A stretch of DNA of 10,325 nucleotides, taken from positions 1 to 10,325 of the forward strand of contig JAUXBO010000059.1 of the NCBI GenBank assembly GCA_030619345.1. The letters run 5' to 3'. Under the pieces are notes generated by a model that saw nothing but the letters and a program-made list of their open reading frames with translations, was not told where the DNA came from and did not search any database. Below are positions 1-6,363 of the stretch, in pieces; within the stretch, counting starts at the first letter, position 1, and each line of letters begins with the position of its first letter. Source of the stretch: Candidatus Zixiibacteriota bacterium. Lineage in GTDB: Bacteria; Zixibacteria; MSB-5A5; GN15; FEB-12. The position numbers and the translations under genes were made by a program.

Positions 1-207
1 ATTCATTGACGCCGCCAAACCGAAGAATCTTGGAGAAAATACATTTCTATTGGCCAGGCCTCACTATTCTTCGCAATTGAGTTAAAAAATAACCGAGATT
101 CCGGAAAGCAATTCCTGATAATCCAGAATTCGCTTTAAATCCGCACATTCTTGTTTTATTTTCGTTATTCCCTGAAACGAACAGATGTTTTGGAGTAAGA
201 CAAAATA
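1..207 (+). other. Leader region and possible tail of an upstream gene
   Basis: Positions 2-85 read open in one + frame and end in TAA at 83-85 (27 codons, starting FIDAAKPKN). The codons GCC GCC AAA CCG AAG resemble those of the genes in this window, so this may be the 3' end of an upstream gene. A second frame is also open, from 3 to a TGA at 78-80, so the assignment is weak. The remaining ~120 bases are AT-rich and probably hold the promoter of the next gene, but I could not pick convincing -35/-10 boxes. A short inverted repeat (TTCGTT at 161-166, AACGAA at 176-181) lies just before the ribosome site. The GGAG at 192-195 is 12 bases from the ATG at 208, a longer spacing than usual. Confidence 0.3.
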
Positions 208-2595
208 ATGAGAATAAATGTGCGCACAATCATACTTGCAATGATGGCTACGGCAATCACTTTGGTGGGATCCTCTGCCGAAGCCAAAGAGGCTCGTGTA
301 GTAAACTTCGGCTATTTTGAAGCCGGTACTTCCACTTATCATACCATGCTTCGCGGTGAGGTTAAGCGCTTGCTGGAAAACCGTGTTGGTGACAGCCTGA
401 TTATTCGCTTTGTACCGGACGGTTTTGGCTCGGTCGGATGGGATCGTGACAGTTGCCGCAATACCGCAACTGAACTGGCAGCAAGTTCAGAAGTTGATAT
501 CTTCATTACCGTTGGTCCCTGGGTGGTCGAAGACCTGCTCGAAGATGGTTGCGACAAACCAATCGTAGCCCTTCATCGTTTCGATCCCATACTTGAGGGA
601 CTGCTTGACTCCAAAGCAAAACCAAAACAGAAAAACCTGACCGCTCATTACCGACCCGAAAAGATGGAAACTGATTTGGAAATGCTGATCGAACTTACCG
701 GAGCAAAAAAAATTGGATTCCTGTTTTTCCCAACCGATTCCGGGCAGCAGGAGATACTTCAAAGGGCGAAAACCATTGCCAACACCTTTGGCGCTGAAAT
801 TATCACCGCCTCGGAATTCAACAACACCGGCACCTACGCTTATTTCAAATCGTACAGCACACTGAAAAAGAGCAAAGTGGACGCCATATATCTGGGACCT
901 CTCTGGGGTCTGGACAATGTTCAGCGCGTTGAATTTCTGACAACCCTATCTCGCGACCGGATCCCTTCGTTCAGTTGGGAAGGAGACATTCCAGTCCAGC
1001 GGGGCGCGCTGGCCAGTGCCGCCGGTGTCTCTTTTGTCGGTGAGGCGTACGCCGCCGCCGATAAGATCATCCAGATCATCAGCGGCGCAACTCCCGGCGA
1101 CCTCCCCACCACTTACCCCCAAGAGCCATTGTTAGTGATTAATTCTTCGACTGCCGACAATTGTGGACTTGAGTTTCCACGGTTTTTGTTACTCGATGCA
1201 CATATTGTTCAATCGGGGGGGGCGGAGGAATCCGAACAGATTTCTCTCGATCAGGCACTGGGTCGGGCGCTTAACTCTCATCCGTCCCAACTGGCCATCG
1301 ACGACTTGATTGAAATTGCTGACAGCGAGAAGCGAATCCGCCGTAGCGCGTACCTTCCCCAGGTTTCTGCAAAAGTCTCAGCTTTTCACCAGGACGACAA
1401 CCGGGTGGCCAACTCGCACGGTTGGCTGCAATCAAACGGATATTCCGCCTCCATTGCGCTCGAACAGACAATACTGTCACTTGAAAAACTGCGTTCGCTC
1501 AAAACTGCCGAAGCCGGTCTTGATCTGGCTCGGTCGCTACATCGAGAATCAAGGATGGCGCTCGAACAAGCCGTGACCGCCGCCTATCTGGGTTACCTGC
1601 AGGCCTATGAAGAACTAAAGATAATTCGCAAAGATCGAGAGCATATTCGACTTTACCAGGAAATCTCCCGCGCAAGAGCGATCAACAACCCGATTGACTC
1701 AATTGATATACTTAAGTGGGAAACGATCTGGCACGATGCAACCGGCAGTATGGTTGAAGCCGATTACAATCTACGATCATCGCGGGCAGTGCTAACCGGA
1801 CTGCTCAATCTACCGGAGAACTATCCCTTCACTGTCGATTCGGTCTCCTTTTCGGATGAAAAAATGTTCAATACTCTTCAGCGACTTTACACTGTGACGA
1901 GAAACACCAGCAGCCAGGAAAAACTGCGAAAGACTTTGGTAACAACAGCGCTTTCAAATAGTGCGTCCCTGAAAACTTTTGATTCCAGATTGAACCTGCA
2001 AAAGAAATTACAGGATGAAAAATCGGCCTCCCGCTACCCGACCTTCCAAATAGGAGCCGACTTCAAATTGGCTGACAGCTTAGAGGATTCTCCTGCGCCA
2101 TTTGAAGAACAGGGCAGTAGTTGGGGTGTATACGGTCTTCTAAGATTCCCGCTCTGGCTCGGGGGTAAAAATTCTCATGAGCAAAAGAAGATGCAGGCGC
2201 AATATAGTCTGCTGGAATATACAAAAGACTCAGCCAGCCTTGAGACAATGGAAAGTATCAGCGATGCACTCTATCAGTTATATGTAAGATCGGAGCAGAT
2301 GCCGGTCGCTTTTCGCAAGCGACGCGCCTCGCGACCAATTCTTGACCAGACTGTTTCGCGATATGAGCAGGGCAAACTCGGCATTCTTGATCTGATTGAC
2401 GCGCAACGCAGCGTGGCTCAGTCCGAGTTGCAAATGATCTCAACCCGGTATCGCTTTTTTCACAGCATGTCCCGACTGGGTCACGCGGTGGGCTGGAATT
2501 TCAATCAGCACTCATCATTCGATAAAGCCTTCATGGCCTGGTTGACCGAGTATTATGCTGCGATAAAAGCGTCTGAAGTAGAGTCTGGTAATTAG
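208..2595 (+). CDS. ABC-type substrate-binding domain fused to a TolC-family outer-membrane channel
   Basis: This is a 795-residue exported protein of two normally separate parts. Residues 1-26 form a signal peptide with an AEA cleavage site. Residues ~30-333 resemble the ABC_sub_bind family of periplasmic binding proteins. Supporting features are the two-lobe alpha/beta pattern, 'TVGPW' near 101, 'GAKKIGFLFFP' near 165 and 'GVSFVGEAYAAADKI' near 273. A short linker (~334-344, Gly/Ala/Glu-rich) leads to 'ISLDQALGRALNSHP' at 345, the classic start of an outer membrane efflux protein. Two OEP-like halves follow (~345-560 and ~575-765), with long helices and the typical 'YEQGKLGILDLIDAQRSVAQSEL' of the second half (719-741). 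The TolC part has no signal peptide or start of its own, so the fusion looks genuine. I infer a trimeric outer-membrane channel carrying a periplasmic ligand-binding domain; the ligand is unknown. No inner-membrane pump or adaptor gene is in view. The gene ends 6 bases from the convergent phosphatidyltransferase gene. Confidence 0.88.
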   Translation: MRINVRTIILAMMATAITLVGSSAEAKEARVVNFGYFEAGTSTYHTMLRGEVKRLLENRVGDSLIIRFVPDGFGSVGWDRDSCRNTATELAASSEVDIFITVGPWVVEDLLEDGCDKPIVALHRFDPILEGLLDSKAKPKQKNLTAHYRPEKMETDLEMLIELTGAKKIGFLFFPTDSGQQEILQRAKTIANTFGAEIITASEFNNTGTYAYFKSYSTLKKSKVDAIYLGPLWGLDNVQRVEFLTTLSRDRIPSFSWEGDIPVQRGALASAAGVSFVGEAYAAADKIIQIISGATPGDLPTTYPQEPLLVINSSTADNCGLEFPRFLLLDAHIVQSGGAEESEQISLDQALGRALNSHPSQLAIDDLIEIADSEKRIRRSAYLPQVSAKVSAFHQDDNRVANSHGWLQSNGYSASIALEQTILSLEKLRSLKTAEAGLDLARSLHRESRMALEQAVTAAYLGYLQAYEELKIIRKDREHIRLYQEISRARAINNPIDSIDILKWETIWHDATGSMVEADYNLRSSRAVLTGLLNLPENYPFTVDSVSFSDEKMFNTLQRLYTVTRNTSSQEKLRKTLVTTALSNSASLKTFDSRLNLQKKLQDEKSASRYPTFQIGADFKLADSLEDSPAPFEEQGSSWGVYGLLRFPLWLGGKNSHEQKKMQAQYSLLEYTKDSASLETMESISDALYQLYVRSEQMPVAFRKRRASRPILDQTVSRYEQGKLGILDLIDAQRSVAQSELQMISTRYRFFHSMSRLGHAVGWNFNQHSSFDKAFMAWLTEYYAAIKASEVESGN
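1215..1222 (+). repeat. G8 homopolymer at the domain junction
   Basis: Eight consecutive G encode part of Ser-Gly-Gly-Ala (residues ~336-339), exactly in the linker between the binding domain and the TolC domain. Loss of one G would bring a TGA at 1307-1309 into frame, and gain of one G a TAA at 1272-1274. Either change leaves only the binding domain. Tracts of this kind can slip, but nothing here proves that it does. Confidence 0.6.
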
Positions 2596-2601
2596 TTCCA
2601 G

Positions 2602-3279
2602 TCAGCCGGTGTTCAGTTCCAGCAGAACCGGCAGGTGCAGGTAGAACCGATAAAAGAAGTAGACGATGTAAATGCCCAAAGCTGCCAATCTTCCGTACTT
2701 GATGATGGCATGCTCTTTTCTCACTGGCATGTCGCGCCCCGACCGAAGAATCAAAAAATACCGACCGTAAACAATGAAGGTAGCGCACAGTAGTACCGTG
2801 GTGGTGATCGTCATGGCCTCAATGCCATAATCGAATCTGGCTATATGCGAACCAAGCAAAACGGCCAAAGTTCCAAACGCGTATTTACCAATCTCACTTG
2901 AGGGGACGACGACATCCCGACCACGCAGCATGAGAGCCGAAGCAGCCAGAATAATCAGGTCTCTGCCTACCACAAGGACAGCCAACCAGATCGGAAACTC
3001 TCGGTAGAGAATAAGACCCCCGATCAGAATCGCGGCCATGATCTTGTCGGCCAGCGGGTCAATCATGAGGCCGATCTTCGTTATCTGTTTAAATCGCCTA
3101 GCAAAATAGCCGTCTAATCCGTCGGTGATACCAGCCACGGCCATCAACCCCAATGCGATCAACGCCCCTCGATTATCCTGGCGAGAAACAAAGTAGATTA
3201 TTATTGGAGCCAAAACTATCCGGGACAGACTCAACAGATTTGGAAGCAGCAGTAGTTCTTTTAACATCTTTGTTACCAT
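2602..3279 (-). CDS. CDP-alcohol phosphatidyltransferase (PgsA / CMP-forming cardiolipin synthase-like)
   Basis: This 225-residue inner-membrane enzyme has several hydrophobic segments. The CDP-alcohol phosphotransferase signature D-x2-DG-x2-AR-x8-G-x3-D-x3-D is fully intact at D53, D56-G57, A60-R61, G70, D74 and D78. These residues bind the metal ion and transfer a phosphatidyl group from CDP-diacylglycerol to an alcohol. The start 'LLPNLLSLSRIVLAP' is typical of the PgsA/cardiolipin synthase branch. The 'GRDLIILAAS' at 105-114 looks more like CMP-forming cardiolipin synthases than the 'REIIISALR' of E. coli PgsA, so the acceptor could be glycerol-3-phosphate or phosphatidylglycerol. The ATG at 3279 is 8 bases after the epsI stop with no strong Shine-Dalgarno, so translation is probably coupled; Met5 is an alternative start. 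It is the last gene of the exosortase operon. Family assignment is firm; exact substrate is not. Confidence 0.9.
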   Translation of the reverse strand: MVTKMLKELLLLPNLLSLSRIVLAPIIIYFVSRQDNRGALIALGLMAVAGITDGLDGYFARRFKQITKIGLMIDPLADKIMAAILIGGLILYREFPIWLAVLVVGRDLIILAASALMLRGRDVVVPSSEIGKYAFGTLAVLLGSHIARFDYGIEAMTITTTVLLCATFIVYGRYFLILRSGRDMPVRKEHAIIKYGRLAALGIYIVYFFYRFYLHLPVLLELNTG

Positions 3280-3287
3280 ATATGGTC

Positions 3288-3911
3288 TCAGAATGGAAGT
3301 CGGCTGTATATCTCAGGAATAAACAGTTTTTCGAATCTCTCCAATTCGTCGCGCCCCTTCTCGGTGTCCGGTGCGATAACCCGAATGAACGCAACCTCCC
3401 TGGGCTGGAATGTCAATGAACTCAACATGGAATAGAGTTTGAATTTGTAATCGCTATGCGTCTCACCGTAGTTGGTGACGTACCAGAAATCCATGAGATA
3501 GAACTGCTGTTCAAACGACAGGCTGAATCTTCCCGCCCGCACCGTTCGGCCCGGAAGATCGATTGTACGCTCTTTGACACTGTCGATCGACCACCCTCCG
3601 CCCGGTAGACAATTACGCGGCGAATGAGGACCGCCAAAACTCTGTTGGTTGAGGAAAAAGCCAAAAAGCAAGTGTACTTCGCCGTCCGAATCATTGTGAT
3701 AACTACCCGAAAAAATCTGTTCTGGCTGCAACAGATCCATAACAAACTGTGGGACAACTTCACGAGCCCCGCTCCACTCCTCGAGTTCCAGTGGGAAATC
3801 GGAAAAATCAACCTCGGCATCCGACTCCGGCTGATAATACCGAACCACACCGCCAATAGTTAACGATGCGACCATGAACATAAGAATTATGATAAACGCT
3901 TTGCGATCCAT
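3288..3911 (-). CDS. epsI: EpsI family protein, exosortase partner
   Basis: This 207-residue protein has one N-terminal membrane segment (residues ~5-24) and a domain outside the inner membrane. The family hallmark is 'GPHSPRNCLPGGGW' at 94-107, with Cys101 in the conserved H-x-P-x2-CLPG-x-GW pattern. A later aromatic stretch (FYLMDFWYV, 137-145) also fits EpsI. EpsI-type proteins are encoded next to, or fused to, exosortases and are linked to exopolysaccharide production and PEP-CTERM protein sorting; their biochemical role is not settled. Its first 25 bases overlap the end of the exosortase gene in another frame, pointing to coupled translation. The ATG at 3911 is preferred because starting at Met11 or Met13 would cut into the membrane segment. 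Length is normal for a stand-alone EpsI. Confidence 0.9.
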   Translation of the reverse strand: MDRKAFIIILMFMVASLTIGGVVRYYQPESDAEVDFSDFPLELEEWSGAREVVPQFVMDLLQPEQIFSGSYHNDSDGEVHLLFGFFLNQQSFGGPHSPRNCLPGGGWSIDSVKERTIDLPGRTVRAGRFSLSFEQQFYLMDFWYVTNYGETHSDYKFKLYSMLSSLTFQPREVAFIRVIAPDTEKGRDELERFEKLFIPEIYSRLPF

Positions 3912-4735
3912 TTCAACACCGTAGAGAGAATGATTATTAGAACAAGAGCTAACAAAAACACCATCGTTCCGGAGATTTCATGCAGGAAACTATCGGCGAT
4001 CTCGGGGCTTATGACGTAGGCACCAATTGCGGTTGAGAAAATCCGAAAAACATTGGTGACAACAGCGATAGGAAAAGCAGCAAAAAACACAAGCATTGGA
4101 ATGACTCTTCCCGGCAGCCAGAGATAACCGTAGATCGCGCTCAAAGCCAACAGGCTGACCAGAGAACGAAGGCCACTGCACGCCTCGGCGACCTCAAGAC
4201 TGTATCCTCCGAGCAGGATTACGTTACCCTGCCGCACCGAAGGAGACCCGATAAATTGCAGCAGCGAATTGGTTACCTGAGCCGCAAAGGTCTGCATCGG
4301 TCCCGTAGCGGCATAGTAAATCGTGGCGGGAATCGGGATCATGAACAGCAACAGGAAAAACGAGAACCACGCTTTACGGAAATTATCCGTGCCCATATGG
4401 TAATAAGCTAATCCGGTGATAACTGTCACCAGACTCAGGCGGGTCGTAAAGTACTCCCCGGCTGCCATACCAAAGAGCATACCGATAAAGCCAAGTACAA
4501 AAACAAACAATCCTGCGCGGGCGGTGGGAGCCGGAAAACGGAACTCGTTCCGTTGACGATAGAGCAAATAGACCGAAATCGGTATTATCAAAAATCCGTG
4601 GGAGTAATTGTCATCACGCCACCAGTCCATAATGAGTTCACGCCAAACCTGAATATTGGCCAAACAAAGTATGCCGAGCAGAATATACGGATACTTATGC
4701 CGGGACAGGTGATCTTTTACGGAATCTGACATCAT
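3887..4735 (-). CDS. Exosortase (EpsH/Xrt family transpeptidase)
   Basis: This 282-residue multi-pass inner-membrane protein is the presumed cysteine transpeptidase that cuts C-terminal sorting signals (PEP-CTERM type) and transfers the protein to an anchor. The expected catalytic residues are visible: Cys186 in 'EACSGLRS' (184-191), Arg231 in 'NVFRIF', and His252 in 'LHEISG'. The N-terminal family motif 'DDNYSHGFLIIPISVYLLYR' occupies 41-60, and 'EYFTTRLS' lies at 94-101. Length is normal for an exosortase without a fused EpsI domain, and EpsI is encoded immediately downstream. Two consecutive ATG codons (4735 and 4732) could start it; neither has a clear Shine-Dalgarno. The specific exosortase subclass cannot be told by eye, and no PEP-CTERM substrate occurs in the window. 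It heads a three-gene operon that runs away from the UDP-glucose dehydrogenase gene. Confidence 0.93.
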   Translation of the reverse strand: MMSDSVKDHLSRHKYPYILLGILCLANIQVWRELIMDWWRDDNYSHGFLIIPISVYLLYRQRNEFRFPAPTARAGLFVFVLGFIGMLFGMAAGEYFTTRLSLVTVITGLAYYHMGTDNFRKAWFSFFLLLFMIPIPATIYYAATGPMQTFAAQVTNSLLQFIGSPSVRQGNVILLGGYSLEVAEACSGLRSLVSLLALSAIYGYLWLPGRVIPMLVFFAAFPIAVVTNVFRIFSTAIGAYVISPEIADSFLHEISGTMVFLLALVLIIILSTVLKWIAKRLS

Positions 4736-4980
4736 TTTATCAATCGGTAGTAAACGAATTTTTGACGACCTTTATCTAACTCTTCACGCACAAAACAAGA
4801 AAAGACAGAGTCTCTCGCTACACAAACAAAATAGTCTTATCAAACAGACAGACCGTGGAGTTTTGAAAAAACATGGACAATGATTCAAACGGACATTGCA
4901 ATTTTACATGTAACGCCGATATTGGAACTAAATTAACTTCGACAAATCAAACAGACTAAACAGGCGAGGGGCATAATAAA
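4736..4980. promoter_or_regulatory. Divergent promoter region with three TCAAACRGAC repeats
   Basis: This AT-rich, non-coding region separates the exosortase operon (-) from the UDP-glucose dehydrogenase gene (+) and must hold promoters for both. Three direct copies of TCAAACRGAC lie at 4840-4849, 4885-4894 (G variant) and 4947-4956, start-to-start distances 45 and 62 bases. They could be binding sites for a shared regulator, or chance in A-rich DNA. I saw no convincing sigma-54 (-24/-12) or sigma-70 element. Confidence 0.5.
4966..4971 (+). promoter_or_regulatory. Ribosome binding site supporting a GTG start
   Basis: GAGGGG lies 9 bases before the GTG at 4981. This supports the GTG start, which begins directly with the MNICVVGTGYVG nucleotide-binding strand expected at the N-terminus of the family. 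Confidence 0.75.
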
Positions 4981-6291
4981 GTGAATATCTGCGTTGTGGG
5001 AACAGGGTACGTGGGGTTAGTGGCGGGAACTTGCCTGTCTGACTTTGGCATGAACGTCTACTGCGTTGACAAAGACGAAAGAAAAATCAACCTGCTTAAA
5101 GAAGGCCAGCCGCCTATTTATGAAATCGGGCTCAGCGATATGATAAGTCGCAATTTCAAGCTCGAACGACTGCATTTTACGACTGATCTAAACGAAGCTA
5201 TCGACCGCTCGCTGGTCGTTTTTCTGGCCGTTGGAACACCCGAAGGGAAAGATGGTCGGGCTGATCTTTCCCAAATATTCGAAGTTGCCAAATCGGTCGC
5301 CAAAAGAATGACCGAATACAAAGTGCTGGTCATAAAAAGTACCGTCCCAGTGGGAACGGCAGCCAAAGTCAGAGAGATTGTCAAAGAGAACCTCACCGCA
5401 AAAGTTGAATTTGATATCGTCTCGAATCCTGAGTTTCTTCGTGAAGGTTCCGCGCTCGATGATTTCCTTCATCCGGATCGAGTTGTAATCGGATCAGACT
5501 CTGAACGAGCCCTGGCCATAATCCGAGATGTCTACCGCCCTCTGTATCTCATTGACACTCCCTTTGTGAGCACTAATAACGCCACTGCTGAGTTGATAAA
5601 ATACGCCGCGAACACCATGCTGGCCGTCAAGATTTCCTATGTGAATGAAATCGCCAACATTTGTGGAAAAATCGGGGCCGATATCGATACCGTGACTCAT
5701 GCCATCGGCCAGGACAAGAGAATCGGCCCGCATTTTCTAATGCCCGGACCCGGCTATGGAGGTTCCTGCCTGCCCAAAGATGTCGCGGCAATCATTGATG
5801 TGGCTGGCCAGATGGACTACGAATTCCTGCTGGCTAAGGCCGCCACCGAAGTTAACCGGAGGCAGAAGTTAGTCATGGTTGAACGAGCCAGGGATATGCT
5901 CGGCAGCTTTGAAGACAAAACTATCGGCATGCTTGGAATGGCCTTCAAACAGAACACCGATGACTGCCGGGAATCACCGGCAATTGAAATGTCCCGAAAA
6001 ATAACCGAAGCTGGCGGAGTTGTACGAGCTTACGATCCGGTCGCTATGAACGAAGCAAAGAAGCAGCTACCGGACTTAGTCTATTGTGATGACGCTTATT
6101 CCGCCGTGGAAGGAGCCGATCTGATAATTGTTGCCACCGAATGGAATGAGTTCCAGAATCTGGAGTTCAACCGGATCAAAAAGCTCGTCAAAACGCCCCG
6201 CATTCTCGACACTCGCAACATATACGATCCGCGTAAAGTCGCTGAAGCTGGCTTTGAGTATATGGGCAGTGGGCGCGTCGTCAAAAGTTAG
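4981..6291 (+). CDS. ugd: UDP-glucose 6-dehydrogenase
   Basis: This 436-residue cytoplasmic enzyme oxidises UDP-glucose to UDP-glucuronate with two NAD+. The N-terminal Rossmann motif GTGYVG is at 7-12. 'SNPEFLREGSA' and 'HPDRVVIGSD' follow, as in UDP-glucose dehydrogenases. The middle domain has 'NATAELIKYAANTMLAVKISYVNE' with the conserved Lys207 and Asn211. The catalytic Cys263 sits in 'GPGYGGSCLPKD' (256-267); many homologues have F where this one has L. The C-terminal UDP-binding domain includes 'GMAFKQNTDDCRESPA'. Length is normal. The UDP-glucuronate would feed a surface polysaccharide, fitting the divergent exosortase/EpsI operon, whose families were first tied to exopolysaccharide. 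The gene appears to stand alone: the next gene is on the opposite strand, and the hairpin after its stop lacks a U-run in this direction. Confidence 0.96.
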   Translation: MNICVVGTGYVGLVAGTCLSDFGMNVYCVDKDERKINLLKEGQPPIYEIGLSDMISRNFKLERLHFTTDLNEAIDRSLVVFLAVGTPEGKDGRADLSQIFEVAKSVAKRMTEYKVLVIKSTVPVGTAAKVREIVKENLTAKVEFDIVSNPEFLREGSALDDFLHPDRVVIGSDSERALAIIRDVYRPLYLIDTPFVSTNNATAELIKYAANTMLAVKISYVNEIANICGKIGADIDTVTHAIGQDKRIGPHFLMPGPGYGGSCLPKDVAAIIDVAGQMDYEFLLAKAATEVNRRQKLVMVERARDMLGSFEDKTIGMLGMAFKQNTDDCRESPAIEMSRKITEAGGVVRAYDPVAMNEAKKQLPDLVYCDDAYSAVEGADLIIVATEWNEFQNLEFNRIKKLVKTPRILDTRNIYDPRKVAEAGFEYMGSGRVVKS

Positions 6292-6295
6292 GCAT

Positions 6296-6335
6296 AAAAA
6301 AGGCCGGCTGCATACACACCGTAATGCAACCGGCC
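6296..6335 (-). terminator. Intrinsic terminator of the fibronectin-repeat gene
   Basis: A 12-bp stem (6302-6313 with 6324-6335, one C-A mismatch) with a 10-base loop is followed on the - strand by six U (complement of 6296-6301). It begins 28 bases past the stop of the gene at 6364-8445. On the + strand the hairpin is not followed by U, so it should not efficiently stop ugd transcripts. Confidence 0.85.
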
Positions 6336-6363
6336 AAGGCGCGGAAGAGAAATCTACATTTCG

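Noticed and set aside
82..342. Open frame of 86 codons on the - strand
   Set aside because: It overlaps the promoter and signal-peptide region of the + strand fusion gene, has no ribosome site I can see, and its product looks random.
1310..1576. 88-codon + strand frame inside the fusion gene
   Set aside because: It is a shadow of the TolC half in another frame. It does not supply a separate start for the TolC domain.
2596..2632. Shared terminator between the convergent fusion and phosphatidyltransferase genes
   Set aside because: GCCGGT and ACCGGC can pair around 2605-2632, but neither strand has a U-run after it and the intergenic gap is only 6 bases.
3422..3856. 144-codon - strand frame overlapping epsI
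   Set aside because: It is a shifted frame of epsI with no family features, while the epsI frame carries the full HxPxxCLPGxGW motif.
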